DNA from: Allosaccharopolyspora coralli
Lineage (GTDB): Bacteria; Actinomycetota; Actinomycetes; Mycobacteriales; Pseudonocardiaceae
Length of the DNA: 64,000 bases
Direction: 5' to 3'
Assembly (NCBI RefSeq): GCF_009664835.1
Contig: NZ_CP045929.1
Span: forward strand, 1 to 64,000
In this document: positions 1-15,860 of the stretch, piece by piece
How the letters are laid out: each line of letters starts with the position of its first letter
Position numbering within the stretch: position 1 is the first letter of the stretch
The notes under the pieces: model-generated
What the model was told of the DNA's origin: nothing
Databases searched by the model: none
Seen by the model: the letters and a program-made list of their open reading frames with translations, nothing else
Position numbers and translations under genes: made by a program

Positions 1-100
1 CGCAGAGCTTGCCCGGCCACCTGCGTCGGCACCACTCGCGCACGGCGTGGGCTGATGTTGCAGGGTGGGTGATGTTCCCGGAGGGGAGGGGAGAACAGCG

Positions 101-2335
101 GTGTCCGACCACCAAACCGAGCTCGGTCGGGTGTGGTCCGAGGTGGTGCACGAGCTGTCCTCGGGCACGCTCTCCCCACAGCAGCGCGCCTGGATGCGCG
201 TCACGCGCCCCATCGGCCTGCTGGACGGAACTGCTCTGCTCGCCGCGCCGAGCGACTTCGCGAAGGAAGCGATCGAGCGCGCGCTTCGGGAGCCGATCAC
301 CGATGCCCTGTCCCGTCGTCTCGGGCGGGACGTCTCCCTCGCGGTGAAGGTCGACACCGCGGTGCCCGCGCCGACCCGGGCGTCGACGCCTCCGCCCGCA
401 CCGAGCGCGACCGCGCACATGGACGCCGCGGCCCCCCGGAACAGCACGAACACAGACCGGACCACGGCGACCGGCTCGTCCACCCGGCACGAGTCGGCCG
501 GGCACGGTTCCGTCCGGTCCGAAACCTCACGGCACCAGTCCACTTCGCACCGGTCAGCCCCGCACCAGCCAGGGCTGCCGTACGACGCCTCCCCGTACGT
601 GACGGCCACACCCGATTCCGGTCGGTACGGCACCGTGACTCCGGCGGAGGTGCACCGACCCACCGAGTCGGCCCCCGGTACGTCCGCTTCGGACACGCAC
701 CGTCCGCACGAACACACCGAGACCCCGCGGTCCTACGGTTCCACGCAGACACCCTCCTACGGCTCCCAGGCACCGTCGTACGGCTCGACCAGCGAGCCTC
801 ACCGGAGCCAGGAGTTCGGCGCCACGACGCGCGGCGGCGATTCGCGTTCCTCCGGCCGTTACGTGCCCGGAAACCAGTCGTCGGGCACCTTCTCGTCGGA
901 CGGGCACTCGTCGGGCCGGCAAGCGAGCGGTGACCACTCGACGTACTCGACCGACGGTCACCGCGCTCCGGACAGATCCGAGTCCCGCACTGCCGGGAGT
1001 CTCCCGGCCGGCACCTCGGCGGGGGTCGCCGAATACACGTCGGCGGCCGACCATTCCGTCACACCCGGCGAGGACACCAAGCGCGCCGACGACACCCCGG
1101 ACTGGCCGACCAGCGACAACGCCGCGAACGACACGGCCGACGAGGACGAGCAGCAGGACTCTGCCGAGGACGAGGTCGACGAGGAGCGCGAGGCCCTCGA
1201 CGCGGCGAACGAGATCTGGCCGACCTTCGGGCGCGGGCAGTACCCGGAGACGCAGCAGGGGCAGCCCTACACCGCGCCCAAACACGCGCCGCCGACCTCG
1301 CAGACCCGGCTCAACGCCAAGTACACCTTCGACACCTTCGTCATCGGGGCGTCGAACCGGTTCGCCCATGCCGCCGCCGTCGCGGCGGCCGAAGCACCGG
1401 CGCGCGCGTACAACCCACTGTTCATCTGGGGCGAGTCCGGACTCGGCAAGACGCACTTGCTGCACGCGGTCGGCCACTACGCGCAGCGGCTGTTCCCCGG
1501 GATGCGGGTGCGCTACGTCTCGACCGAGGAGTTCACCAACGACTTCATCAACTCGCTGCGCGACGACCGGCAGGTGGCCTTCCAGCGCCGCTACCGGGAC
1601 GTCGACGTGCTGTTGGTGGACGACATCCAGTTCCTGGAGGGCAAGGAAGGGACTCAGGAGGAGTTCTTCCACACCTTCAACACCCTGCACAACTCGAACA
1701 AGCAGATCGTGGTGTCCTCCGACCGTCCGCCGAAGGGCCTGCGGACACTGGAGGACCGGCTGCGGACGCGCTTCGAGTGGGGCCTGATCACCGACATCCA
1801 GCCGCCCGAGTTGGAGACGCGGATCGCGATCCTGCGCAAGAAGGCGGCACAGGACCGGCTGGCGGCGCCTGCCGAGGTACTGGAGTTCATCGCCGCCCGG
1901 ATCGAGCGCAACATCCGCGAACTCGAGGGCGCTTTGATCCGGGTCACCGCGTTCGCATCGTTGAACCGGCAGGCGGTGGACGTCTCGCTCGCGGAGATCG
2001 TGCTTCGCGATCTCATCCCGGACTCGCAGACGCCGGAGATCACCGCGCCGACGATCATGGCCGTCACGGCCGAGTACTTCGCCGTGACTGTGGACGACCT
2101 GTGCGGGACCGGGAAGACGAAGGCGCTCGCGCAAGCCCGTCAGATCGCGATGTATCTGTGCCGTGAGCTCACGGACTCCTCGCTGCCGAAGATCGGCCAG
2201 AGTTTCGGCAACCGCGACCACACGACCGTCATGCACGCGGACAAGAAGATCCGCAAGGAGATGGCCGAGCGTCGTCGTGTCTACGACCAGGTGCAGGAAC
2301 TGACCTCCCGCATCAAGCAGCAAGCCGCGCGCTGA
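101..2335 (+). CDS. dnaA: Chromosomal replication initiator DnaA
   Basis: ATP-dependent initiator that binds DnaA boxes and opens the origin next door. The GTG at 101 is chosen because a purine tract (80-92) lies just upstream; an in-frame GTG at 65 lacks one. From there the protein has 744 residues, well above the roughly 500 of mycobacterial DnaA. Residues 1-80 form domain I; about 85-390 are a low-complexity Ser/Thr/His-rich, then acidic, linker (domain II) that accounts for the extra length. The AAA+ domain shows Walker A GESGLGKT (444-451) and Walker B with D507-D508. The DNA-binding domain IV signature RDHTTVMHA is at 705-713. The promoter probably lies at or before the left edge of the window. 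Identification is secure; only the start is inferred. Confidence 0.98.
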   Translation: MSDHQTELGRVWSEVVHELSSGTLSPQQRAWMRVTRPIGLLDGTALLAAPSDFAKEAIERALREPITDALSRRLGRDVSLAVKVDTAVPAPTRASTPPPAPSATAHMDAAAPRNSTNTDRTTATGSSTRHESAGHGSVRSETSRHQSTSHRSAPHQPGLPYDASPYVTATPDSGRYGTVTPAEVHRPTESAPGTSASDTHRPHEHTETPRSYGSTQTPSYGSQAPSYGSTSEPHRSQEFGATTRGGDSRSSGRYVPGNQSSGTFSSDGHSSGRQASGDHSTYSTDGHRAPDRSESRTAGSLPAGTSAGVAEYTSAADHSVTPGEDTKRADDTPDWPTSDNAANDTADEDEQQDSAEDEVDEEREALDAANEIWPTFGRGQYPETQQGQPYTAPKHAPPTSQTRLNAKYTFDTFVIGASNRFAHAAAVAAAEAPARAYNPLFIWGESGLGKTHLLHAVGHYAQRLFPGMRVRYVSTEEFTNDFINSLRDDRQVAFQRRYRDVDVLLVDDIQFLEGKEGTQEEFFHTFNTLHNSNKQIVVSSDRPPKGLRTLEDRLRTRFEWGLITDIQPPELETRIAILRKKAAQDRLAAPAEVLEFIAARIERNIRELEGALIRVTAFASLNRQAVDVSLAEIVLRDLIPDSQTPEITAPTIMAVTAEYFAVTVDDLCGTGKTKALAQARQIAMYLCRELTDSSLPKIGQSFGNRDHTTVMHADKKIRKEMAERRRVYDQVQELTSRIKQQAAR

Positions 2336-3462
2336 CCGGCCCCTGCTTCCTTCCCTGCCGCGTTTCGTAGCGCCTCCGCTGACGCGCGCCGGTTGGCAGT
2401 GCAAGTGCGCGCGTCGTCACGATGCCGCCCCTCCAGCGGAACCCTCGTCCCTCGCACCGGCACGCTGACGCGCCGTCGTCCGCCCACGGTGTGAGCACGG
2501 AACTTTTCTGTTGCGGTACTCGGACGCGATCCACCCGGGCCGGCAGGCAGCTTCATGGTGATGACGCCGGGGTTGGCGGGCTCGGCGAGCTCGTTCTTCG
2601 TCTCCGCCGCACCCGTCACCGGAGGCGGACGTGCTCGCACTTTCCGTCGCACCGCGCCGATCTCGTCACACCGCCCGAACAGAAAAGTCCGCACCAGCGC
2701 GAGATGTCCACAACCGATCCGTCCCCAAGGCTGACCAGCGCTTGTCTCCGATCCACCCACAAGCTGTGCACAACCTGTTCCCGATCTGCCCACAGGCTCG
2801 GCGTGGTTGATCACAACTAGCCCACAGCTTCACCCACAACCCGATCCGAGTGAATCCGCCGGAGACGAGCGACCCACAGAGCTTGGGTACAACTCGGCGC
2901 CAAGCTGGGGACGCAACTGTGGACAGCTACCCGGGCGGTGTGGACGGATCCGGCCGACCCGCGAACCGTCCACGTCCGGCCCGATCCATCCACCGCCACC
3001 GTCCCGGACTGGTCCACACCGGCACACGCACCCTGACCTGCACGAAGACCGGTTGTCCCCACTACCCACAGGCCCTACTACTACGACTGTCTTGTTCTCC
3101 CTCTTGAAAAGAAACAAAGAGAAGTAAGGGGGCGGTGGACACGTGGACAACCGGCGGCGAACACCTCGACCGGCTTCGGAGAAGTGCCTCGACCCGGATG
3201 CGGAGATCGGTCGCCACGCTCTACGGTGGAAGCTCCGCGAACCCCACGGCTCAGTTCCGAGTACGGAGTTCGCGGTGTTCGTCCTGGACCACTCGGCGCC
3301 GTCACGAGTCGGGGCCGCCCCGGATCTCGGTAGGTACGTGCCACCGAGGGGTTCGGAACGAGCACCGCACGCGCGGACGCACCTCAGGCGCGGGGTGCAC
3401 AGACCCGAACTCGTCCCATCCGCCGTTCTCCGCCCGGCCCCGCCGGAACCGAAAGGACATCC
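2336..3462. other. oriC: Chromosomal origin oriC (dnaA-dnaN spacer)
   Basis: A spacer of about 1.1 kb with no convincing gene. It holds many near-consensus DnaA boxes (consensus TTGTCCACA) in both orientations: 2704-2712, 2765-2773, 2918-2926, 3010-3018, 3053-3061 and 3142-3150 each match 8 of 9; 2786-2794, 2807-2815, 2884-2892 and 2941-2949 match 7 of 9. I found no perfect box here. A comparatively A-rich stretch at about 3070-3126 is the best candidate for the unwinding element. Location between dnaA and dnaN is the usual actinobacterial oriC position. Open frames in this spacer lack ribosome sites and family resemblance and are not called. Confidence 0.92.
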
Positions 3463-4587
3463 ATGAAGATCCGCGTGGAACGTGACGGTCTCGCCGACGC
3501 CGTCGCCTGGGTCGCGCGCAGTCTGCCGTCGCGGCCGCCGGTCCCGGTGCTCGGTGGGGTACTGCTCGATGCGAGTTCCGGTGACGGGCTGACGATTTCC
3601 GGGTTCGACTACGAGGTCTCCGCGCAGGTCACGGTCGAGGCCTCCATCGACGCGACGGGCAAGACGCTCGTGTCCGGCCGGCTGCTCGCCGACATCACCA
3701 AGGCGTTGCCGAACCGGCCCGTCGAACTCACCGTGGACGGCTCGCGGGTCTCGATCACCTGCGGCAGTGCGAAGTTCAGCCTGCCGACGATGCCTGTCGA
3801 GGACTATCCGGCGTTGCCTGACCTGCCCGCGCACGCCGGGTCCGTGCCCGGCGACTCGTTCGCCGAGGCTGTGGGACAGGTCGCGGTCGCCGCGGGCAAG
3901 GACGACACGTTGCCGATGCTCACCGGCGTTCGCATCGAGATCAACAGCGACCGGCTCACGATGGTCGCCACGGACCGGTTCCGGCTCGCGATGCGCGAGA
4001 TCACCTGGGACCCGGGCCAGGAAGTCGCCGACACCGCGGTCCTCGTCCCCGCGAAGACGCTCGCCGATTCCGCGAAGACGCTCGGTGGGGCGGGCAGCAA
4101 GGTCGAACTGTCGCTGGCCTCCGGCGACGGTCTGCTCGGCATGTCCGGCAGCACCAAGCGCACGACCTCGCGACTGCTGGACGCGGAGTTCCCCAAGTAC
4201 CGCCAGCTGTTGCCGGACAGTGAGGCGGTCAGCGCGATCGTCGACGTGGCCGCGTTGGTCGAGGCGATCAAGCGCGTGTCGCTGGTCGCCGAGCGCGGCA
4301 CCCAGGTCCGCTTGGAGTTCTCCGAGGCGGGGTTGCGGCTGACCGCGGGAGGCGACGACGAGGGCAGCGCGGAGGAGGAGTTGCCGGTCGAACTCACCGG
4401 GGAGGGGCTGACCATCGCCTTCAACCCGGCTTACCTGCTCGACGGGCTCGGCGCGCTCAAGACCGACCGCGCCAAACTCCAGTTCACCACGTCGAACCGG
4501 CCTGCCTTGATCAAACCGGTCGACGACGAGGGACAGGTCGTCGAGGGCTACTTGTACCTGCTCATGCCGGTTCGGTTGCCCGGCTGA
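3463..4587 (+). CDS. dnaN: DNA polymerase III beta sliding clamp
   Basis: Ring-shaped processivity clamp that tethers the replicative polymerase and other DNA enzymes to DNA. The protein is 374 residues, the normal length for three repeated clamp domains, and begins [19 protein letters not shown], typical for actinobacterial DnaN. The C-terminal end LMPVRLPG is the conserved clamp terminus that contributes to the partner-binding pocket. The ATG at 3463 follows a GAAAGGA ribosome site. It sits directly downstream of oriC and 50 bases before gnd, the standard order. No oddities seen. Confidence 0.98.
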   Translation: MKIRVERDGLADAVAWVARSLPSRPPVPVLGGVLLDASSGDGLTISGFDYEVSAQVTVEASIDATGKTLVSGRLLADITKALPNRPVELTVDGSRVSITCGSAKFSLPTMPVEDYPALPDLPAHAGSVPGDSFAEAVGQVAVAAGKDDTLPMLTGVRIEINSDRLTMVATDRFRLAMREITWDPGQEVADTAVLVPAKTLADSAKTLGGAGSKVELSLASGDGLLGMSGSTKRTTSRLLDAEFPKYRQLLPDSEAVSAIVDVAALVEAIKRVSLVAERGTQVRLEFSEAGLRLTAGGDDEGSAEEELPVELTGEGLTIAFNPAYLLDGLGALKTDRAKLQFTTSNRPALIKPVDDEGQVVEGYLYLLMPVRLPG

Positions 4588-4637
4588 CCGGCCGGACCCC
4601 ACCGCATCCACCCCGCGTTCGTCAGAGGAGTTTCGCG

Positions 4638-5525
4638 TTGCAGCTCGGACTGGTCGGCCTCGGCCGAATGGGTTTCAACATGCGTGAGCGGTTGCGCGCC
4701 GCCGGCCACGAGGTCGTCGGCTACGACCGCAACGCCGACGTCAGCGACGTCGCCTCGATCGCCGACCTGGCCGCCGCGCTGCAGGGCGAACGGGTCGTGT
4801 GGATCATGGTGCCGCACGGCGACCCGACCCGCGAGACCGTGGAGGAACTGGCAGCGGCACTCTCGGCCGGTGACCTGGTGATCGAAGGCGGCAACTCGAA
4901 GTTCACCGACGATCAGGAGCACGCCGCGCGGCTCGCCGAGAACGGCATCCGCTACGTCGACGTCGGCGTCTCCGGCGGGGTCTGGGGCGCGACGAACGGG
5001 TACGGGCTCATGGCAGGCGGGGACACCGCCGACGTCGAGCGGGCGATGCCGATCTTCGACGCGTTGCGCCCGGAGGGTCCGCGCGAGGAGGGTTTCGCGC
5101 ACGCGGGCCCGGTCGGGGCCGGGCATTACGCGAAGATGGTGCACAACGGCATCGAGTACGGGTTGATGCAGGCGTACGCCGAGGGTTTCGAGCTGCTCGC
5201 GGCCTCGGACGTGGTCACCGACGTCCCGGCCACGATCAAGGCATGGAGCCGGGGCACCGTGGTGCGTTCCTGGCTGCTCGATCTGCTGGTGCGCGCACTC
5301 GACGAGGACCCCGAACTCCAGGAGCTCCGGGGGTGGGTCAGCGACTCGGGTGAGGGGCGCTGGACCGTGGAGGAGTCGATCAACAACGCGGTGCCGACCC
5401 CGGTGATCACCTCGGCGTTGTTCGCCCGCTTCGCGTCCCGGCAGGAGGACTCCCCGGCGATGAAGGCGGTGGCGGCGTTGCGCAACCAGTTCGGCGGCCA
5501 CTCGGTACAGAAATCGGACAGCTGA
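4638..5525 (+). CDS. gnd: 6-phosphogluconate dehydrogenase, short (decarboxylating) form
   Basis: Oxidises 6-phosphogluconate to ribulose 5-phosphate with loss of CO2 in the pentose phosphate pathway. The 295-residue length matches the short GntZ/YqeC-like class rather than the ~470-residue class. The N-terminal dinucleotide-binding motif GLVGLGRMGFNM is followed by GGNSKFTDD, the substrate-binding VDVGVSGGVWGA and the catalytic segment GAGHYAKMVHNGIEYG. The start is a TTG at 4638 preceded by AGAGGAG. This gene between dnaN and recF is characteristic of many actinobacteria. Whether it prefers NAD or NADP cannot be read from the sequence with certainty. Confidence 0.95.
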   Translation: MQLGLVGLGRMGFNMRERLRAAGHEVVGYDRNADVSDVASIADLAAALQGERVVWIMVPHGDPTRETVEELAAALSAGDLVIEGGNSKFTDDQEHAARLAENGIRYVDVGVSGGVWGATNGYGLMAGGDTADVERAMPIFDALRPEGPREEGFAHAGPVGAGHYAKMVHNGIEYGLMQAYAEGFELLAASDVVTDVPATIKAWSRGTVVRSWLLDLLVRALDEDPELQELRGWVSDSGEGRWTVEESINNAVPTPVITSALFARFASRQEDSPAMKAVAALRNQFGGHSVQKSDS

Positions 5526-5743
5526 TCCCGGCGAACCTGCCCCGCGTCCGTGCGTGGCGTGCTCACCCGGCTGTGGACAACATGAGAACCTGTGGACAAC
5601 TCGGTGGATGCTGAACCACCACCGAGAGATCTTCGCAGGTCACGAACGTCCCGCCGGGTCGTTTTGTCGACATGTCGTCTCGACTTGTCCACAGGGTGCC
5701 GTTCTCGTCCCGCCGCGCAGGACCCCGACTAGGTTGGATCGCC
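5526..5743. promoter_or_regulatory. gnd-recF spacer with three perfect DnaA boxes
   Basis: This 218-base spacer contains three exact DnaA boxes: TGTGGACAA at 5572-5580 and 5591-5599 (both minus orientation, 19 bases apart) and TTGTCCACA at 5685-5693 (plus orientation). No perfect box was found in the dnaA-dnaN spacer. The region also must contain any recF promoter, so DnaA binding could control recF-dciA transcription or titrate DnaA; that role is inference. Confidence 0.8.
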
Positions 5744-6925
5744 GTGTACGTCCGCCATCTGCAAGTGAGCGACTTCCGCTCGTGGCCGCACGCGGACCTC
5801 GCCCTGGAACCGGGGCCGTGCGTGTTGGTCGGGGCCAACGGCCAGGGCAAGACGAACCTGGTCGAGGCACTGGGCTACGTGGCCACCCTGGGCTCACACC
5901 GTGTCGCGAGCGACGCGCCGCTGGTCCGGCACGGAACCTCGCGCGCCGTCGTGCGTGCCGCGGTCGTGCACAACGGACGGGAACTGCTCGTCGAGCTGGA
6001 GATCACGCCGGGCAAAGCCAACCGCGCGCGACTCAACAGGGGCGCTGCCACGCGTCCGCGAGAGGTGCTCGGCGTGCTACGCACGGTGCTGTTCGCACCG
6101 GAAGACCTCGCGCTGGTACGCGGCGACCCCGGTGAACGGCGGTCGTTCCTCGACGAGCTGCTGACCTCCCGCTCGCCCCGGTACGCCGGTGTCCGGTCGG
6201 ACTACGAGCGAGTCCTCAAACAACGCAGTGCGCTGCTGAAATCGGCAGGGGCGGCGAAGCGCGCAGGCGCTCGAGCGGATCTGTCGACGCTGGAAGTCTG
6301 GGACGGGCACCTCGCGCACTACGGCGCGGTGTTGCTGGCGGGGCGACTCGACCTCGTGGCGGACCTCGCGCTCCACGTCACGGACGCCTACGCGAGCGTG
6401 GCGGCGACCGGAACGGACCCCACACCGCAGGATCGGCGCGCGAACATCCACTACCGCAGCAACCACTCCGAGGCGTTCCCCGAGAGCTACGGCGTCGAGG
6501 GCGGTCCGCGTGCGGACCCGGCCAAGCTCGAAGGCGCCCTGCTCGCGGAGCTGGAGCGGATGCGGTCGCAGGAGCTCGAGCGCGGGGTGTGCCTCGTCGG
6601 GCCGCACCGCGACGACCTGGAACTCGTGCTCGGCGAGTTGCCTGCGAAGGGTTACGCGAGTCATGGGGAGTCGTGGTCGTTCGCCCTGGCGTTGCGGCTG
6701 GCCGCGTACCGGATGCTCACGGAGGATGGCGCGGAGCCGGTGTTGATCCTCGACGACGTCTTCGCCGAGCTGGACCGGCGGCGCCGCGCGCGGCTCGCCG
6801 AGCTCGTCGCCGGCGCGGAGCAGGTCCTCGTCACGGCCGCCGTGCTCGAGGACGTGCCTGAGGAACTGGCGGGACCTCGGTTCGACGTGCGGGAAGGGGA
6901 GGTGCACCGTGCCGAGCAGTCGTGA
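5744..6925 (+). CDS. recF: DNA replication and repair protein RecF
   Basis: SMC-like ATPase that helps load RecA at gapped DNA. The GTG at 5744 gives 393 residues beginning [14 protein letters not shown], the conserved RecF N-terminus; an in-frame start 72 bases upstream would add residues that do not fit the family. Walker A is GANGQGKTN near residue 35, the ABC-type signature region is around [17 protein letters not shown], and Walker B is [12 protein letters not shown]. The 3' end overlaps dciA by 17 bases, which suggests translational coupling. Perfect DnaA boxes lie just upstream. Confidence 0.97.
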   Translation: MYVRHLQVSDFRSWPHADLALEPGPCVLVGANGQGKTNLVEALGYVATLGSHRVASDAPLVRHGTSRAVVRAAVVHNGRELLVELEITPGKANRARLNRGAATRPREVLGVLRTVLFAPEDLALVRGDPGERRSFLDELLTSRSPRYAGVRSDYERVLKQRSALLKSAGAAKRAGARADLSTLEVWDGHLAHYGAVLLAGRLDLVADLALHVTDAYASVAATGTDPTPQDRRANIHYRSNHSEAFPESYGVEGGPRADPAKLEGALLAELERMRSQELERGVCLVGPHRDDLELVLGELPAKGYASHGESWSFALALRLAAYRMLTEDGAEPVLILDDVFAELDRRRRARLAELVAGAEQVLVTAAVLEDVPEELAGPRFDVREGEVHRAEQS

Positions 6926-7595
6926 TTTGTTCACCGACAACGACGACAGGGACGACAATGACCCACTCTCTGTGACTGCCGACACATCGAAAGGCCCTCC
7001 AACTGGGGATAACCCTGTGGACGCTGTGGACAACTCGACTGCGTTCGGTGATTCGGCGTCCGGTCACGACGGCGCTGCGGCGGGTTCCGACCTCGCCCGC
7101 GCCGCCCTCGAAGCCGCCCGTTCCCAGTCGCAGGCGAAGGCTCGGGCGAACGCGGGGGCCCGGGGGAAAGTGCGCACCCGGCGTCCCGGCAGTGACGGGG
7201 TCCGTCGCAGGCGCGGCTGGTCGGGCGCAGGCGCGGACGATCGTGACCCGCAGCCGCTCGGTCGCATCGCGTCCCGCATCGCCGGGGAGCGCGGGTGGAG
7301 CGACAAGCTCGCCGGCGGCCGCGTGTTCGACCGGTGGGCGTCGCTGGTCGGCGAGGACATCGCCGAGCACACGACGCCGGTGACTCTCACCGACGGCGAA
7401 CTCACCGTCCAGGCAGAGTCCACCGCGTGGGCGACCCAGCTGCGCCTGCTGCGCAGGCAGCTGCTGCAACGCATCGCCGACGGCGTCGGCAACGGCGTCG
7501 TCAAGCGCATCAAGGTCCAGGCACCCGCCGCGCCGAGCTGGCGGAAGGGTCCTCGCCACATCTCCGGTCGCGGCCCCCGGGACACCTACGGATGA
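6909..7595 (+). CDS. dciA: DciA-type helicase loader (DUF721)
   Basis: DciA is the replicative helicase (DnaB) operator or loader in bacteria lacking DnaC; the mycobacterial counterpart is Rv0004 in the same position. The 228-residue protein has a disordered, charged N-terminal half and a DUF721 domain from about residue 110 to 210, including the stretch [16 protein letters not shown] and the Trp-Ala-Thr segment [16 protein letters not shown]. The GTG at 6909 lies inside the end of recF. The low-complexity 5' part of the gene carries a perfect DnaA box (7025-7033) plus two partial ones (7004-7012, 7016-7024). Confidence 0.93.
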   Translation: MPSSRDLFTDNDDRDDNDPLSVTADTSKGPPTGDNPVDAVDNSTAFGDSASGHDGAAAGSDLARAALEAARSQSQAKARANAGARGKVRTRRPGSDGVRRRRGWSGAGADDRDPQPLGRIASRIAGERGWSDKLAGGRVFDRWASLVGEDIAEHTTPVTLTDGELTVQAESTAWATQLRLLRRQLLQRIADGVGNGVVKRIKVQAPAAPSWRKGPRHISGRGPRDTYG

Positions 7596-9914
<2,319 letters not shown>

Positions 9915-9989
9915 TCCCGGACCCCGGCGCCAGCACCCACCAGACCAACCCCGTCGGAACGTTCTCCGACACCGACGACAAGGACGGGC

Positions 9990-13751
<3,762 letters not shown>

Positions 13752-13757
13752 GGTGAC

Positions 13758-13790
13758 GCGGTGCACGCTGTGCGGTACAGCGTGCACCGC
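13758..13790. terminator. Hairpin terminator after gyrA
   Basis: Perfect 14-bp inverted repeat (13758-13771 with 13777-13790) around a GCGGT loop, 7 bases after the gyrA stop and before the DUF3566 gene. It lacks a U-tract, as is common in high-GC actinobacteria. Confidence 0.75.
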
Positions 13791-13831
13791 ACGTAGGGGA
13801 CTCCGATGCCGACAGCAACGAGGGATCGCTC

Positions 13832-14641
13832 GTGACATCTTCCGACAAGCCGGAGAACGAGACTTCGCAGTCTCAGCAGGACGCGGAGTCGTCCTCGGTC
13901 ATCACCGAGTCCAAGGCCGACGGCACGGGTTCCGGCACGGACGCACCGGCCACCGGCGCCACGGCTTCCCAGGAGCAGGAGGAGCTCGGTGGCACGGACA
14001 CGCCGCCCCCGTGGCAGCGTGGCACCGCGTCGAACTCCACCGAGGAGGTCGCCGCCGACCAGTTGCCGTCGGCAGGGGGCATGTTCGCGGCGGACTCCGC
14101 GTCTCACCCGGACTCCGAGTCGACCCAGCAGATTCCCCGGCCGGGGTACCGGCCCGGTGAGTCGGCGTCCGAAACGGCTTCCGAGTCGACGACGGCGAAC
14201 CGCACGACCGTCTCGTTCACGGGGGCGTCGTCCGCCCGCTCGGAAGGACCAGGCGTCTCGTCCCGACGGCCGAGTCGTGGCCCGCGGCGGGCGAGCCTGC
14301 AGATCAAGCGCCTCGACCCGTGGTCGGTGCTGAAGTTGGCGCTGGTGCTCAGCGTCGCCCTGTTCTTCGTGTGGATGATCGCCGTGGCGGTGCTCTACGG
14401 GGTCCTCGACGGTATGGGCGTGTGGGACCAGCTCAACGGCACGTTCACCGAGCTGACCCAACCCGACGACCCGGCGAGCGAGCCGCTGATCAGCGCAGGC
14501 AGGGTCTTCGGGGTCGCTTCCATCATCGGCGCGGTCAACATCCTGCTCATCACGGCCTTGGCGACGGTGGCGGCGTTCATCTACAACGTGGCCGCCGACT
14601 TCGCAGGCGGCGTCGAGGTCACGCTGTCCGAGCGCGAGTGA
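13832..14641 (+). CDS. DUF3566 membrane protein
   Basis: Conserved actinobacterial membrane protein always found after gyrA (Rv0007 position); function unknown. Of 269 residues the first ~150 are hydrophilic, acidic and Ser/Thr-rich and likely cytoplasmic and disordered. The DUF3566 domain begins near LQIKRLDPWSVLKLAL and contains two hydrophobic segments, one around VALFFVWMIAVAVLYGVL and one around IIGAVNILLITALATVAAF. The start is the GTG at 13832; no strong ribosome site is visible. Location suggests a link with cell division or envelope genes, which is inference. Confidence 0.88.
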   Translation: MTSSDKPENETSQSQQDAESSSVITESKADGTGSGTDAPATGATASQEQEELGGTDTPPPWQRGTASNSTEEVAADQLPSAGGMFAADSASHPDSESTQQIPRPGYRPGESASETASESTTANRTTVSFTGASSARSEGPGVSSRRPSRGPRRASLQIKRLDPWSVLKLALVLSVALFFVWMIAVAVLYGVLDGMGVWDQLNGTFTELTQPDDPASEPLISAGRVFGVASIIGAVNILLITALATVAAFIYNVAADFAGGVEVTLSERE

Positions 14642-14646
14642 GTCAT

Positions 14647-14683
14647 CGGGGGTGGTGACGTCGGAACCGGCCCACCACCCCCG
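14647..14683. terminator. Hairpin after the DUF3566 gene
   Basis: An 11-bp inverted repeat, CGGGGGTGGTG at 14647-14657 with its complement at 14673-14683, 15-base loop, just after the DUF3566 stop and before tRNA-Ile. Confidence 0.6.
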
Positions 14684-14746
14684 GCTGCGCGCATGCCCCC
14701 ACGTGAAAGGGGCGGGCGCCGTCCTGTAATGTTCACAGCACACCAC

Positions 14747-14820
14747 GGGCCTATAGCTCAGGCGGTTAGAGCGCTTCGCTGATAACGAAGAGGTCGAAGG
14801 TTCAAGTCCTTCTAGGCCCA
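14747..14820 (+). tRNA. ileT: tRNA-Ile (anticodon GAT)
   Basis: Cloverleaf with 7-bp acceptor stem GGGCCTA/TAGGCCC, anticodon loop CTGATAA and T-loop GTTCAAGTC. The discriminator A at 14820 is followed by an encoded CCA. Position after gyrA and the DUF3566 gene matches the mycobacterial ileT-alaT pair. Confidence 0.97.
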
Positions 14821-14895
14821 CCACCCGTGCGTCCCTCGACCGGTGTGTCGTGCCGTGGATGTTCCGGGATCGGAGAACACGAGGAGGGACCGGAA

Positions 14896-15018
14896 ATGAA
14901 GAAGCTGCTCGTTCTCGCCGCAGTCGCCGGTGCTGTTCTGTTCGTCGTCCAGCGCAACCGCGCCGCCAAGGCCGCCGAGGCGGACCTGTGGCGCGAGGCT
15001 ACCGCTGCCGAGGTCTGA
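14896..15018 (+). CDS. DLW-39 family micro-protein
   Basis: A 40-residue protein between two tRNA genes. It has the hydrophobic N-terminal segment KKLLVLAAVAGAVLFVVQ followed by a short basic and Ala-rich stretch and the diagnostic DLW motif at residues 30-32 (DLWREAT). This matches the actinobacterial DLW-39 family, named for its length and motif; function is unknown, and a single membrane-spanning helix is predicted. GAGGAGGGA before the ATG at 14896 is a strong ribosome site. The gene is easy to miss because of its size. Confidence 0.9.
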   Translation: MKKLLVLAAVAGAVLFVVQRNRAAKAAEADLWREATAAEV

Positions 15019-15097
15019 TCCTGTCGACCGCACGCGCGCCCGAGCGGCGCCGGGCGAAATCCGGGCGCCACGTTGATCCACTCAGCGGCGCCTACTC

Positions 15098-15170
15098 GGG
15101 GACGTAGCTCAATTGGTAGAGCACCGCTTTTGCAAGGCGGGGGTCAGGGGTTCGATTCCCCTCGTCTCCA
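15098..15170 (+). tRNA. alaT: tRNA-Ala (anticodon TGC)
   Basis: 73-base cloverleaf: acceptor GGGGACG/CGTCTCC with one G-U pair, anticodon loop TTTGCAA, T-loop GTTCGATTC, discriminator A. The 3' CCA is not encoded. Confidence 0.97.
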
Positions 15171-15399
15171 CACAGTGTGACCAGCGAACGCGCGGTTCGG
15201 CTGATCGTCTCATGCGGTCTCTGACAGTCGATCTGTCGGCTATGGGACTGGCGATGGGACTGAATCGCCGCGTGTACCCAAGGCACGCGCCTCGAACACG
15301 GGTCGGCGCAACCTGACCATCGGTATCGCATCACGCTTGCTACTGAGCTCGTGATCGTTCGATAGCGTCGCAGGATGCGTTGGCGTGGGGTGCCCGGGA

Positions 15400-15800
15400 C
15401 CCCGGCCGACGCAGGCTCGGTGGGTTCAGGCCCACGAGCCCGGCTCGCCGAAGTCGCCCGTTCCGGGCGCTGCTGTCGTCCGGCAGGTCCTTGATTCGGC
15501 GCAGCTCGGTTTCGTGCAAGCCTGCCGAACGCCGTCAGCTCGTCGGTCTCGGGGCGCTGGGCGACCTCGTCGTCGGTCTTGTCCGGTTCGGAGAAGTACC
15601 GTTCCCGGATATCGCTGATCTTCATGAACTTCTTCGCCGTACCCGGCGGGAGGACGGGCAGCGTGTCGAACAGCAGATCGTGCACGTCGTGGTCGGGATG
15701 CGAGCCACCACCGGGAAGGTCGCCGGTCTGGCGAGCAGTCCCTGTGCGAGCTCGGCGGGAAGATCCGTGGATGGTTTCGTGCGGTGAGAACCCGCCGGTG
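15400..15800 (-). pseudogene. Decayed gene of unknown family with frame breaks
   Basis: On the minus strand, coding-like protein segments with high GC at third positions continue through three successive frames: LPAELAQGLLARPATF (about 15755-15700), then VHDLLFDTLPVLPPGT and KFMKISDIRERYF (about 15690-15590) running to TDELTAFGRL, then ELRRIKDLPDDSS (about 15520-15480). Joined, they read as one plausible protein, so at least two frameshifts are inferred near 15690 and 15530. I do not recognise the family. The rest of 15171-15860 shows no intact gene. Its place next to tRNA-Ala would suit a remnant of an integrated segment, but no attachment repeat was found. Confidence 0.4.
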
Positions 15801-15860
15801 GCCGACCTTGCGTAGGCAGCCGCAGAACAGTCGGCGCACAGTCGCCGGTCTTACCTGCGG

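Noticed and set aside
554-2404. A 616-residue minus-strand open frame over dnaA
   Set aside because: Antisense of dnaA with low-complexity Arg/Gly/Val content.
2830-4611. A 593-residue minus-strand open frame over oriC and dnaN
   Set aside because: Arg/Gly-rich antisense product of dnaN; no domain.
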